Notes: generated from the sequence alone by a model not told the origin. 64,000 nt of DNA from Hydrogenophaga sp. BPS33 (GCF_009859475.1 NZ_CP044549.1:558001-622000); one strand, 5' to 3'; shown: positions 1 through 8,659, counted from the first letter of the stretch. A program made the numbers and translations.

Positions 1-1
1 C

Positions 2-415
2 CAGGCACGCCGCGCGCACGAAGTGGCATTGGAATACGCCAGCCAACGCCGTGCGTTCGGCAAGCCGCTGGTCGAGCACGAAGGCGTGGGCTTCATGCTG
101 GCCGACAACGACATGGACCTGCAGACCGCGCGTCTGCACATCTGGCACACCGCCTGGATGATGGACCAGGGCCACAAGTGCAACTTCGAGTCGAGCCGCG
201 CCAAGGTGGTGTGCTCCGAAGCCGAGTGGCGCGTCGTGGACCGCAGCGTGCAGATCCTCGGCGGGCAGGGCGTGACCGCGGAAAAAGAAGTCATGCGCAT
301 CTTCACTGACATGCGCGCTTTCCGCGTCTACGACGGCCCGAACGAGGTGCACCGCTGGAGCATGGCGCGCAAGATGGTGCATTCGCTGGGGCAGGCCACC
401 GGGAGCGCTGCATGA
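2..415 (+). CDS. Acyl-CoA dehydrogenase, ACAD10/11-like (C-terminal part)
   Basis: The reading frame is open from the left edge, so only the C-terminal 137 or so residues of a FAD-dependent acyl-CoA dehydrogenase are present. Conserved C-terminal features are visible: the helix with ASQRRAFGKPL and the QILGGQGV turn. Where ordinary acyl-CoA dehydrogenases have the catalytic YEGT, this protein has YDGPNEVHRW, the variant I associate with the ACAD10/11 family. Those enzymes pair with a kinase domain to remove a 4-hydroxyl from acyl-CoAs. The separate kinase-like gene two positions downstream fits that idea. The gene is followed after 61 bases by an SDR gene and is probably co-transcribed with it. 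The family call is firm; the substrate is inferred. Confidence 0.85.
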   Translation, partial: QARRAHEVALEYASQRRAFGKPLVEHEGVGFMLADNDMDLQTARLHIWHTAWMMDQGHKCNFESSRAKVVCSEAEWRVVDRSVQILGGQGVTAEKEVMRIFTDMRAFRVYDGPNEVHRWSMARKMVHSLGQATGSAA

Positions 416-476
416 GCGCCGCACGGCCGCTCCGAAGGCGCTCGGCCCCGCAGTGCGCAGCACGGAGGGTAGTCCC

Positions 477-1247
477 ATGAGCGCGCTGGACCGCTTCCGA
501 CTCGATGGACAACACGTGCTGGTGACCGGCGCTTCCAGCGGCCTGGGTGCGCACTTCGCGCAACTGCTGGTGGACGCGGGCGCACGCGTCTCATTGGCCG
601 CGCGCCGCACCGACAAGCTGGAGGCGCTCGTGGCGCAACTGCAGCAAGGCGGCGCGCAGGCGCGAGCCGTGGCGCTGGACGTCACCGATCCGCAAAGCGT
701 GGCACGCTGTTTCGACGCGCTCGCCGACGACGGCGCACCCGATGTGGTGATCAACAACGCTGGTGTCACCGTCACCAAGTCCGTGTTGCAGCAAACGCCC
801 GAGGACTACGACCAGGTGCTCGACACCAACCTCAAGGGCGCCTGGCTGGTGGCCACCGAAGCGGCGCGCCGCATGGTGGCTGCGGGCAAGGGTGGCAGCA
901 TCGTCAACGTGGCCTCCATCTTGGGCGAACGCGTGGCGGGCGGCGTGGCGCCCTACGCGATCTCCAAGGCCGGCGTGTTGCAACTCACCAAGGCACTGGC
1001 GCTGGAGCTGGCGCGGCACAAGATCCGCGTCAACGCGTTGATGCCGGGCTATGTGGTGACCGACCTGAACCGCGATTTCCTGTTGAGCGAGCCGGGCGAC
1101 AAACTCAAGTCCCGCATTCCCAGCCGCCGCTTCGGTGAACTGGCGGATCTCGATGGCCCCCTGCTGCTGCTGGCCAGCGACGCGGGCGCGGCCATGTCCG
1201 GCAGCCTGTTGGCGGTGGACGGCGCACACCTGGTCAGTTCGCTATGA
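477..1247 (+). CDS. SDR family NAD(P)-dependent oxidoreductase
   Basis: A 256-residue short-chain dehydrogenase/reductase of classical length. The N-terminal dinucleotide-binding motif TGASSGLG, the NNAG motif and the YAISKAG catalytic Tyr-x3-Lys are all present. The ATG at 477 is chosen over an in-frame GTG at 453 because it follows a GGAGG ribosome site by about eight bases and gives the usual SDR N-terminus. The stop overlaps the ATG of the kinase-like gene (ATGA), so the two are translationally coupled. It likely oxidises or reduces a hydroxyacyl-CoA intermediate beside the acyl-CoA dehydrogenase; the substrate cannot be read from sequence. Confidence 0.88.
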   Translation: MSALDRFRLDGQHVLVTGASSGLGAHFAQLLVDAGARVSLAARRTDKLEALVAQLQQGGAQARAVALDVTDPQSVARCFDALADDGAPDVVINNAGVTVTKSVLQQTPEDYDQVLDTNLKGAWLVATEAARRMVAAGKGGSIVNVASILGERVAGGVAPYAISKAGVLQLTKALALELARHKIRVNALMPGYVVTDLNRDFLLSEPGDKLKSRIPSRRFGELADLDGPLLLLASDAGAAMSGSLLAVDGAHLVSSL

Positions 1248-2272
1248 ACCCCAGCCTGAACCTCGATGCCCTGCGCGCCTACCTGGCGCAACAGGGTGTG
1301 GCCACCGAAGGCCTGCGCGTGCAGCCGATCGCGGGGGGGCAGTCCAACCCGACGTTCCGGCTGGACACGCGTGCCGGTTCGTACGTGCTGCGCAAGAAGC
1401 CCTCGGGCACGCTGCTGCCCGGTGCGCACGCGATCGACCGCGAGTACCGCGTGATGCGCGCCTTGCAGGACACGGAGGTGCCGGTGCCGCGCATGGTCGC
1501 GTACTGCGAGGACGCATCGGTGCTGGGCACGCCGTTCTACGTGATGGACTTCCTGCAGGGGCGCGTCATGATGGACCAGTCGCTGCCCGGCATGGTCCAG
1601 GAAGAACGCGGCGCGATCTACCGCGAGATGAACCGCGTCATCGCGGCCTTGCACAACGTCGACCACGTGGCTGTGGGGCTGGAGAGTTTTGGCAAGACGG
1701 GCCAGTACGTGCAACGCCAGATCGCGCGCTGGTCGCAGCAGTGCCGCGCCTCGACGCTGCCACTGAGCGAGGACATGCAACGCCTGATGGAATGGCTGCC
1801 CGAGCATCTGCCGCCGGGCGACGAAACCACGCTGGTGCATGGCGACTACCGCCTGGACAACCTGATCTTCCACCCCACCGAAGCCCGGGTGATCGGCGTG
1901 CTGGACTGGGAGTTGTCCACCCTCGGCCACCCGTTGGCCGACTTCGCCTACCACGGCATGAGCTGGCACATTCCGGCCACGCTGTGGCGCGGTATCGGGG
2001 GGCTCGATCTGGTGGCCTTGGGCATTCCGAGCGAGTCGGACTATCTCCGGCAGTACGAAGCCGCGCGCGGTGTGCAAGGACTCGACGAGCACTGGGACTA
2101 CTACATGGCCTACAACCTGTTCCGCATGGCCGCCATTCTTCATGGCATCGCGCAACGCGCGGCCGATGGGACGGCGGCGGGAGCCGATGCGGTGGAGACG
2201 GGCTCGAAGGCCGCGCCGTTGGCGAGCATTGGGTGGGAGCGCGCGCAGCGCTACGCCGCCAGCCGGGCTTGA
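1244..2272 (+). CDS. Phosphotransferase family protein (APH-like kinase)
   Basis: A 342-residue aminoglycoside-phosphotransferase-fold protein. The Brenner motif HGDYRLDN and the downstream metal-binding VLDWE are visible, and the N-terminus carries the glycine-rich AGGQSNPTF loop typical of the ACAD10-type kinase domain. In levulinate catabolism and in human ACAD10/11, such kinases phosphorylate 4-hydroxyacyl-CoAs before a dedicated acyl-CoA dehydrogenase eliminates phosphate. The ACAD10/11-like dehydrogenase two genes upstream makes that role more likely here than antibiotic resistance. It overlaps the SDR stop by four bases and ends six bases from the convergent SulP gene. Confidence 0.85.
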   Translation: MNPSLNLDALRAYLAQQGVATEGLRVQPIAGGQSNPTFRLDTRAGSYVLRKKPSGTLLPGAHAIDREYRVMRALQDTEVPVPRMVAYCEDASVLGTPFYVMDFLQGRVMMDQSLPGMVQEERGAIYREMNRVIAALHNVDHVAVGLESFGKTGQYVQRQIARWSQQCRASTLPLSEDMQRLMEWLPEHLPPGDETTLVHGDYRLDNLIFHPTEARVIGVLDWELSTLGHPLADFAYHGMSWHIPATLWRGIGGLDLVALGIPSESDYLRQYEAARGVQGLDEHWDYYMAYNLFRMAAILHGIAQRAADGTAAGADAVETGSKAAPLASIGWERAQRYAASRA

Positions 2273-2278
2273 TGCGCT

Positions 2279-4567
2279 TCAGTGCGCCGCACCGCGCGCG
2301 TCGGCGTCGGCCGCTTCGGTGTTGCGCGCCATGGTGGTGGAGGCCGGCCCGGTGCGGGCCACCCAGGCGGACAGGTCCTGCGTCACCCCACGCAGTCGAC
2401 CGGCGAGGTGCAGCGCGATGTTGTTCAACAGCTTGGCCGCCAGCGCCGGCTGCTCGCGGCGCAAACGGTCCAGCGCCTCGTTCGGCAGCCACACCACGGT
2501 CAGCGCGGTCTCGGCCACCGCATCGGCCGACCGCGCGACGCGCGAGAGCGCGGCCATCTCACCCACCATCGATCCCGGCGCGAACGACACCAGGCGGCGC
2601 TCATTGCCCGGCAAGCGGATGCCGACGTCGCCCTGCAACGTGAGGTAGAGACCATCGGCCGGATCGCCCTGGCGAAACAGCAGCGCGCCAGGTTCGATCT
2701 GGCGTGTGTGCAACTCGCCGCGCAGGAGGCTCAGTTCGGCCGGGTTCAGCCCCTGGGCCAGCAAGGTCTGCTCCAGGGTGATCGCGGCGTGCGGCGCCAA
2801 CGCCGAGCCCGTGCTCGCCAGCAGCCGGTCTTCGGCGGCTTCCAGTGCGCGGTCGACATCGCGCGCGAACACCAGGGGCGGCAGGCCCGCCGAGCGGCCG
2901 ACGGCCTCGACGATGCGCCGCCGCGGGTCCCGATCGGCCCACTCGGCGGCCACCAGATGCCGTCCCTGCCGTGCCCAGTCTTCGGCCACCTCGAGCAGGA
3001 TGCGCGCGCCGGTGGCGTCGATCTCGTCGACGAGAAACAGATCCAGCACCACGGTCTGCACGGATGGGGCCAGTGCGTCAAGACTGGCGCGCACGGTGTC
3101 TGCCGTGCCGAAGAACAGGGCGCCTTGCAACTCCAGCAGCACGGTGCGCTCGCCATGCTGCTGCAGGCGTTCGGCCGCCTCGGGTGGGCGCACCTTCATG
3201 GAGCGCCGCAGCGCCCCCGTGTGCTGGCTGCGCACCACCTGTTGCATGTGGGCGCGCACGAACAGCAGCACCGCGAGCGCCGCACCGGTGGCCACAGCGG
3301 CCGCCAGGCCCAGGCCGACGCTGATGGCGACCACCGCCAGGGCGACGCCCCAGTTCTCGACCAGCAGGCGCCGCTGGGTCGCGTCGTACGCCTGGTCCCC
3401 GCTGGCGCGGCGCCGCAGCAGGGCGGGTGTGCGCCACAGCCCGGGGTCGATGATCCGCACGCCTTGCAGGAGCAGCGCGCCGCCGATCGCACTGACCGGC
3501 AACCACCCCAGCAACTGGGGCACGAGCACCAGCAGGGCCAGCAGCGCCGCCGTGTACACCACGCCGCTGCGCCGCGTGTGGGGCGCGGCGTCCATCAGTT
3601 CGAGCGAGCGCACCACCGAGGGGGAGTTGGGCAGGCCGCCCGCGAAGCCCGCCAGCACATTGGCGATGCCCTGGGCGCGCAGCTCGCGGTTGGCGTCGCG
3701 CGAGCGGCGCAGCCGCCCGTCCACGACCGAGGTGGCCAGCAAGGTGTCCAGCGCGCCGAACGCCGCCACGGTGGCCGCGAACACCAGCAGCGGCAGCCAG
3801 AGCGCGCGCTGCGAGACCAGCTCCACCACCCAGGCGGCGCCGTTCAGATGGGCAAACCAGGGTACTGCGAGTTCGGGAACGCCGATGCGCGGACCCGCCG
3901 GCTGCCCGAGCGCCTGCAGCCCGGCGTGCAGCGCCGCGCCCGCGATCAATCCCCACACCATGGGGGGCAGGGGCGTGCGCCGGCGCGCGGCAAAGGCGGT
4001 CACGCCCATGGTGCTGAGCGCCACCAGCACCGCGCCGGGCACCGCGCCCGCCAGGGCCGGCGCCAAAGCCTGGCCGAAGCCTGCCCCCAGGGCCGCGGGC
4101 AGGGCGCCGATCAACAGCAAGACACCCACGGCGCTCAGCAACGCCGCACGAACCGGGTGCGGCGTGTACTTGACCATGTCGCCAAAGTGCAGCGCGCCCA
4201 GCAGCATCTGCAGCACGCCCGCCGCCATCAGGCCCAAGGCCACCAGCGCCAGCACCACCGCGGGAGACAGAGGGCCGCTGGGGCCTTGGTAGGCCGTCAG
4301 CGCCGTGACCAACCCCGCGGTGAGCAGGGCGAAGGCCGGGCGCGGCGCCGTCACCAGCCGTCCGGCACCCGCCAGCGTGGCCACCAGGTTGGCCACCACC
4401 GCGCCCAGCAGGGCCATGGCCATGGCGCGTGGCCCCGTGGCCGTGCCCAGTGGGGCCAGTGCCAGCAGCCCGTAGGCCATGCTCTCGGGCGCGTGCGACC
4501 AGGCGACACCCGTCAGCCGCAGGCCGTTGCTGCGGGTCCACGACCACCATTGCTCGAAAGAAGCCAT
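2279..4567 (-). CDS. SulP-family anion transporter with STAS and cNMP-binding domains
   Basis: A 762-residue fusion. Residues 1-440 form a hydrophobic SulP transporter domain starting with the HAPESMAYG motif. Residues about 474-580 are a STAS domain (VVLDLFLVDEIDATG). Residues about 612-728 are a CRP-like cyclic-nucleotide-binding domain with the phosphate-cassette residues GEMAAL and ARS. The start at 4567 is chosen because the reading frame upstream lacks SulP similarity. SulP proteins move sulfate, bicarbonate or other small anions across the inner membrane. It stands alone between convergent genes and the GntR gene. Sulfate is a reasonable cargo given the sulfatase gene at 17.9 kb, but this is inference; bicarbonate is an alternative. 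Confidence 0.85.
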   Translation of the reverse strand: MASFEQWWSWTRSNGLRLTGVAWSHAPESMAYGLLALAPLGTATGPRAMAMALLGAVVANLVATLAGAGRLVTAPRPAFALLTAGLVTALTAYQGPSGPLSPAVVLALVALGLMAAGVLQMLLGALHFGDMVKYTPHPVRAALLSAVGVLLLIGALPAALGAGFGQALAPALAGAVPGAVLVALSTMGVTAFAARRRTPLPPMVWGLIAGAALHAGLQALGQPAGPRIGVPELAVPWFAHLNGAAWVVELVSQRALWLPLLVFAATVAAFGALDTLLATSVVDGRLRRSRDANRELRAQGIANVLAGFAGGLPNSPSVVRSLELMDAAPHTRRSGVVYTAALLALLVLVPQLLGWLPVSAIGGALLLQGVRIIDPGLWRTPALLRRRASGDQAYDATQRRLLVENWGVALAVVAISVGLGLAAAVATGAALAVLLFVRAHMQQVVRSQHTGALRRSMKVRPPEAAERLQQHGERTVLLELQGALFFGTADTVRASLDALAPSVQTVVLDLFLVDEIDATGARILLEVAEDWARQGRHLVAAEWADRDPRRRIVEAVGRSAGLPPLVFARDVDRALEAAEDRLLASTGSALAPHAAITLEQTLLAQGLNPAELSLLRGELHTRQIEPGALLFRQGDPADGLYLTLQGDVGIRLPGNERRLVSFAPGSMVGEMAALSRVARSADAVAETALTVVWLPNEALDRLRREQPALAAKLLNNIALHLAGRLRGVTQDLSAWVARTGPASTTMARNTEAADADARGAAH

Positions 4568-4680
4568 GTGCTGGGCACCCCTGTGTCCGAAGGAGGTGCT
4601 GCGAACGCGGGGCAAGTCGCCCAGCCGCGCGCAACCGGCCATGTATACCCGAAGAAGCCCGGGCGATGCGCCGTTGTCTG

Positions 4681-5415
4681 CTACAGCGCGACGCGGCCGT
4701 CTTCCTGCGCGCGTGCCAGCAGATCGGGCGTGGCGCGGATGTGCGCCTCCAGCGCCAGGGCCGCACGCGCTTCCTGGCGCGCCATCGCGGCCTCGAAGAT
4801 CTGCCGGTGTTCCGCGTGCACATCGCGCCGGCTGCCGGGAAGATCGATCGCGTAGCGCCGGTAGCGCTCGCTGTGGCGGCTCAGCAGCCGCAGCACCTTC
4901 CTCGTCCAGGGCGAGTCGCACGCGTCGATCAAGGCTTCATGAAAGCGCACATTGCATTGTTCCCAGTGGGCGCGCCGCTGCGGCAGGATCGGTTGTTCGA
5001 AGGCCGACAGCTCGTCGTACGCCTGCTGCAGCTGGGCGCGCCAGGTCGCGCCACCGTGCCGGATCGACTGGCGCAGCGCTTCTATTTCGATGTGCACGCG
5101 CAGCTGCGTCAGGTCTTCCAGGTCGGCCAGCGCCATTGGCGCGACGCGGAACCCGCGCTGGCCCTCGGCGACCACGAGCGCATCGCTCACCAGCCGTGTG
5201 ATGGCCTCGCGCAGCGTGCCCGCGCCCACCCCGTAGCGCGTGCGCAAGTGCTCCACCCGCAATTTCTCGCCGGGCGCCAGCCGGCCTTCGACGATGTCGT
5301 CGCGCAACTGCGTGTAGCTGCGCTCGATCAAGGTGCGCGATGCCGCATCGTGGCCGTTGTCGCCGTTGCCGTTCTCGGCATCGCTCACCAGGGAGAGGAA
5401 TACGCGCTTGGCCAT
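4681..5415 (-). CDS. GntR-family transcriptional regulator (FCD domain, AphS/PhcS-like)
   Basis: A 244-residue regulator with an N-terminal winged helix of the GntR type (LAPGEKLRVEHLRTRYGV, then GTLREAITRL) and a C-terminal all-helical FCD effector domain (FHEALIDACDSPW and EHRQIFEAAM). Only three bases separate it from the stop of the upstream sigma-54 activator gene, so the two share a transcript. In Comamonas testosteroni, GntR proteins AphS/PhcS sit beside the phenol activator and repress phenol hydroxylase genes. Position and family suggest the same role here: tuning the dmp operon in the absence of phenol. The DNA target was not identified. Confidence 0.85.
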   Translation of the reverse strand: MAKRVFLSLVSDAENGNGDNGHDAASRTLIERSYTQLRDDIVEGRLAPGEKLRVEHLRTRYGVGAGTLREAITRLVSDALVVAEGQRGFRVAPMALADLEDLTQLRVHIEIEALRQSIRHGGATWRAQLQQAYDELSAFEQPILPQRRAHWEQCNVRFHEALIDACDSPWTRKVLRLLSRHSERYRRYAIDLPGSRRDVHAEHRQIFEAAMARQEARAALALEAHIRATPDLLARAQEDGRVAL

Positions 5416-5418
5416 CGC

Positions 5419-7116
5419 TCATTCCTTCGCGCGGTCGTGCACGCGCTGCAGCCGGTAGCTCAGTTGCGCCCGCGTGAGGCCGAGCGCCCGCGCCGCGCCC
5501 GCGAGGTTGCCGCCGGCGCGCTGCACGGCCTCCTGGATCAGCGCGTCTTCGAGCTGGTCCAGGCTCATGCCACGCGCGAGCAAGTCGTCGTACAGAGCCG
5601 GGCCGCAGCTCGGTGCGCCGCGCTCCAGTTCGCCGTGGGCGTTGACGGTGAGCGGTGGCCTCTGCTCGGGCAACGTGGGGAAGAGCTCGTGCACGTCCAC
5701 CGGCTCGCCGGCGCTGGCGAGGATTACCCCGCGTTCGATCAGGTTCTCCAACTCGCGCACGTTGCCCGGCCAGGGGTAGCCGCGCATGGCGTCGAGCGCG
5801 CGGTCGGTGAAGCCGGGCACGCGCTTGCCATGCAGCGCGCCGAAGCGGTTCAGCAGATGCTCGGCCAGCGGCTCGATGTCGTCCACCCGCTCGCGCAGCG
5901 GCGGAATGCGGATCGGGTACACGTTGAGGCGGTACATCAGGTCGCTGCGGAAACGCCCGCTGGCCACGGCGGCCTCCAGGTCGACGTTGGTCGCCGCGAC
6001 CACGCGCACGTCGACCTTGCGCGCCTGCGTGCCGCCCAGGCGCTCGATCTCGCCCTGTTGCAGCACGCGCAACAGCTTGGCCTGCGCCGTCAGCGGCAGC
6101 TCGCCCAGCTCGTCGAGCATCAGCGTGCCGCCGTCGGCGCGTTCGAAGCGCCCGGGGCGCGCCGCGCCCGCGCCGGTGAAGGCGCCTTTCTCGGCACCGA
6201 ACAACTCGCTCTCGATCAGCTCGGCCGGCAGCGCGGCGCAGTTCACCGCGACGAAGGGCTTGTCGGCGCGCGGGCTCATGGCGTGCAGCGCGCGCGCGAA
6301 ACGCTCTTTGCCCACGCCCGTCTCGCCCGTCAACAACACCGTGACCTGCGTGGCCGCGGCCTTGCTCAGCAGGCGCGCGGCCGCGTCGAAGGCCTTGGAG
6401 CGGCCGACCAACTCGCCCAGTTCGTCCGCCGGTTGCAGCCGGGAGCGCAAGGTGTCGACCTGCGCCTGCAAATCTTCCAGCCGCACGATCATGGAGTCGG
6501 CCGCGTAGTCGGCGGCCATGGCCTCGGCATCGGGCCAATCGGCCAGCACCCGGCCCTCGATGCGGCACGAGGCATGCCCGCAGGCCGCACAAGCCACTTC
6601 CTTGAACAGCGTGGGGCGGCCCATGAACGCGCTGGTGTAACCCGAGGCATAGCCGAGCAACATCCAGCACACCGGTTCGTCCTGCGGTCCGAAGTCGCGC
6701 ACATGGGTCTCGACCTCCCAGGAATGGTCCCAGCGGAACGTCCCGTTGAAACGGCCGGCCGCGATATCGATCTCGCACGTCTCGGGCGTGACCTGTACCG
6801 CGCCCTCCAGCGCGTGCAACTGGGGCCCGACCGCGAACATGTCGAGCACCGACGCGTCCCCACGCACCTGCCGCGCCAGCGCCGCGTCGCGCTCGCCCGA
6901 CGCGTAGCCCGCGCGCATGAGCAGGCGGCGGGTGTGTTCGCGGCCCAGCGTGCTCATGAACTCGCGCCGCAGGGCGCCGAGCGCGGCGGTGTGCACGAGC
7001 ACCATGCGTTGGCCCGCCAGCCAGATGCGACCGTCGCCGGCCGAGAAATGAACCATCCGCCGCAGGTCGGCGTCTGGCGGCAGCTGGGGAGCGGGGGGGC
7101 GCGTCGGGTCGGTCAT
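5419..7116 (-). CDS. dmpR: Sigma-54-dependent phenol-responsive activator (DmpR/MopR family)
   Basis: A 565-residue protein with the XylR/DmpR layout: an XylR_N aromatic-sensing domain (about 15-120), a V4R region with cysteines 176, 179 and 184, a coiled linker, an AAA+ domain with Walker A GETGVGKE (264-271) and the sigma-54-contacting GAFTGA loop (311-316), and a C-terminal Fis-type helix-turn-helix (about 532-560). His101 and Trp129 have the same spacing as the phenol-binding His106/Trp134 of MopR, as I recall it. The start at 7116 gives the family length (DmpR is 563 residues). An ATG at 7179 would add 21 residues but overlaps a likely activator-binding site. It should drive the divergent phenol hydroxylase operon. 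Confidence 0.92.
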   Translation of the reverse strand: MTDPTRPPAPQLPPDADLRRMVHFSAGDGRIWLAGQRMVLVHTAALGALRREFMSTLGREHTRRLLMRAGYASGERDAALARQVRGDASVLDMFAVGPQLHALEGAVQVTPETCEIDIAAGRFNGTFRWDHSWEVETHVRDFGPQDEPVCWMLLGYASGYTSAFMGRPTLFKEVACAACGHASCRIEGRVLADWPDAEAMAADYAADSMIVRLEDLQAQVDTLRSRLQPADELGELVGRSKAFDAAARLLSKAAATQVTVLLTGETGVGKERFARALHAMSPRADKPFVAVNCAALPAELIESELFGAEKGAFTGAGAARPGRFERADGGTLMLDELGELPLTAQAKLLRVLQQGEIERLGGTQARKVDVRVVAATNVDLEAAVASGRFRSDLMYRLNVYPIRIPPLRERVDDIEPLAEHLLNRFGALHGKRVPGFTDRALDAMRGYPWPGNVRELENLIERGVILASAGEPVDVHELFPTLPEQRPPLTVNAHGELERGAPSCGPALYDDLLARGMSLDQLEDALIQEAVQRAGGNLAGAARALGLTRAQLSYRLQRVHDRAKE

Positions 7117-7174
7117 GGCCAAATTATCGATAAGTCGCGCCGTGCTGTCCTTGGCGTTTTCCAGGGTGTCGGCG

Positions 7175-7190
7175 TTCATCAAATGATCAC
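7175..7190. promoter_or_regulatory. Putative upstream activator site 1 for the DmpR-type regulator
   Basis: The sequence TTCATCAAATGATCAC is a near-palindrome of the TTGATCAA-type half-sites reported for XylR/DmpR proteins. It lies about 155 bases upstream of the -24/-12 promoter of dmpK, the usual enhancer distance. A second, weaker copy begins 32 bases further on, three helical turns away. The assignment rests on remembered consensus sites and position only. Confidence 0.5.
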
Positions 7191-7206
7191 TTTGGCCCCT
7201 CGCCGC

Positions 7207-7222
7207 GTGATCAAAAGCGCAT
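7207..7222. promoter_or_regulatory. Putative upstream activator site 2
   Basis: GTGATCAAAAGCGCAT has a well-kept left half-site (TGATCAA) and a degenerate right half. It is placed 32 bases after site 1 and about 120 bases before the sigma-54 promoter. Two phased sites are the norm for DmpR/XylR enhancers, which is the main support. Confidence 0.4.
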
Positions 7223-7343
7223 GATGCGGCGCACAAAGCCCCACTGCAGCGCTCAAGCATCGGCCGTTCTCCGGTCAAAAACGGCCCGCAGTCGGCTCAA
7301 AACCCCGGGGATTACCCTAGGTTTATCGAGATTCTGTTGAGCC

Positions 7344-7360
7344 TGGCACGCGCTCTGCGA
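7344..7360 (+). promoter_or_regulatory. Sigma-54 (-24/-12) promoter of the phenol operon
   Basis: TGGCACGCGCTCTGCGA carries the -24 GG (7345-7346) and -12 GC (7357-7358) separated by exactly ten bases. TGGCACG matches the consensus fully, and CTGC replaces TTGC at -12. It lies directly upstream of dmpK and opposite the sigma-54 activator gene. Transcription would begin near 7369-7371, almost on the dmpK start codon. Confidence 0.75.
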
Positions 7361-7371
7361 TAGGGCTCGGC

Positions 7372-7581
7372 ATGCCAACCCTGCACTGCCCCCACCCCAC
7401 CCGACTGCCCGCGGTCGACACGACACAGCGTTTTGTGCGCGTGCTCGAACAGCGGCCCGACGGCCTGATCGCGTTCGAGTTCGCGATTGGCTGGCCCGAG
7501 CTGGCGTGCGAGTTGTTGTTGCCCGAGCCTGCGTTCCACGCCTTTTGCGCCGCCAACCGGGCGCAGCGGCTGGACGCCTGA
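7372..7581 (+). CDS. dmpK: Phenol hydroxylase subunit P0 (assembly protein)
   Basis: A 69-residue DmpK/PhK-type protein recognised by the FVRV...FEFAIGWPEL...LLPEPAFHAFC core. In Pseudomonas DmpK is needed to obtain active multicomponent phenol hydroxylase and contacts the oxygenase, but it is not part of the catalytic cycle. The CF600 protein is about 92 residues; this one is shorter at both ends. It is the first gene of the operon, with dmpL 41 bases downstream. The AGGG upstream (7362-7365) would serve as a ribosome site, yet the sigma-54 promoter predicts that it is not transcribed, so initiation here may be leaderless. Confidence 0.82.
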   Translation: MPTLHCPHPTRLPAVDTTQRFVRVLEQRPDGLIAFEFAIGWPELACELLLPEPAFHAFCAANRAQRLDA

Positions 7582-7622
7582 ATCCGATTCCCACCCTCAC
7601 ACACCGAAAGAGGAGACCGCTG

Positions 7623-8618
7623 ATGAACATCGACCTGCAGGCGCGTGAAATCAAGACGCTGCGCAACACGTATTCGCACGTGGCCAAGGTGGTCGGCAAC
7701 GACAAACCGGCCTCGCGCTACCAGGAGGCGACCTACGGCGCACAGCCGATGGCGAACTTCCACTACCGCCCGACCTGGGACCCGGCGCACCAGATCTTTG
7801 ACGCCTCGCGCAGCCAGCTCGTGCTGGCCGACTGGTCGGTGTTGAAAGACCCGCGCCAGTTCTACTACGCCAGCTGGGCCATGGCGCGCGCGCGCCAGCA
7901 GGAAACGATGGAAGCGAACTTCCATTTCGTCGAGTCGCGCGGCATGGTCGACAAGATCCACGAAGCGCAGCGCCGCCAGTCGCTGCAGGTGTTGATGCCG
8001 CTGCGCCATGTAGCCTGGGGCGCCAACATGAACAACGCCTCGATCTGTGCCTATGGCTACGGCAATGTGTTCACCGCGCCGGCCATGTTCCATGCCATGG
8101 ACAACCTGGGCATCGCGCAGTACCTCACGCGCCTGGGCCTCACGCTGGACGAGCCCTCGGTGCTGGACGACGGCAAGCAGGCGTGGCTCGACGACCCGCA
8201 CTGGCAGCCCTTGCGCCGCCTGGTCGAGGACACGCTGGTGGTGCAAGACCCGTTCGAGTTGTTCGTGGCGCAGAACCTGGTGCTCGACGGCCTGTTGTAC
8301 CCACTGGTCTACGGCAGCTTTGTGGACGACCACATCGCGCTGCAAGGCGGCACCGCTGTGGCTATGTTGACCGCTTTCATGCCCGAGTGGCACGACGAGA
8401 GCGCACGCTGGGTCGATGCCGTGGTCAAGACCGCCGCCGCCGAGTCCGACGCCAACCGCACGCTCATCACCAACTGGGTGCAAACCTGGACCGAAAGCGC
8501 GCTGGAAGCGCTCGCACCCGTGGCCCGCCTGGCGCTGGGCGAAGTCGGGGCGCGCGCTCTGGACGACGCTGCCGCGCTGCTGTTCGAGCGCTGCCGCAAG
8601 GCCGGCGTGCGCGGCTGA
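7623..8618 (+). CDS. dmpL: Phenol hydroxylase subunit P1 (oxygenase beta)
   Basis: A 331-residue beta subunit of the multicomponent phenol hydroxylase, the same length as DmpL of Pseudomonas CF600. It has the ferritin-like helical framework but none of the iron ligands of the alpha subunit. The ATG at 7623 follows GAGGAG closely and is the conserved family start. The subunit pairs with DmpN and DmpO to form the (alpha-beta-gamma)2 hydroxylase that converts phenol to catechol in the cytoplasm. Confidence 0.93.
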   Translation: MNIDLQAREIKTLRNTYSHVAKVVGNDKPASRYQEATYGAQPMANFHYRPTWDPAHQIFDASRSQLVLADWSVLKDPRQFYYASWAMARARQQETMEANFHFVESRGMVDKIHEAQRRQSLQVLMPLRHVAWGANMNNASICAYGYGNVFTAPAMFHAMDNLGIAQYLTRLGLTLDEPSVLDDGKQAWLDDPHWQPLRRLVEDTLVVQDPFELFVAQNLVLDGLLYPLVYGSFVDDHIALQGGTAVAMLTAFMPEWHDESARWVDAVVKTAAAESDANRTLITNWVQTWTESALEALAPVARLALGEVGARALDDAAALLFERCRKAGVRG

Positions 8619-8659
8619 ACTCTCTTCACGACCGCTTCACGACCTCACCAGGAACTTCC

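Noticed and set aside
2282..7224. Long plus-strand open frames opposite the SulP, GntR and DmpR genes (for example 2282-4855 and 4429-7224).
   Set aside because: Low-complexity Arg/Gln/His/Ala-rich translations with no family features; they are antisense shadows of well-supported genes in GC-rich DNA.
7323..7335. A TATCGA-N4-CTG stretch considered as an IHF site between the enhancers and the sigma-54 promoter.
   Set aside because: It matches only part of the IHF consensus and lies too close to the -24 element to be convincing.
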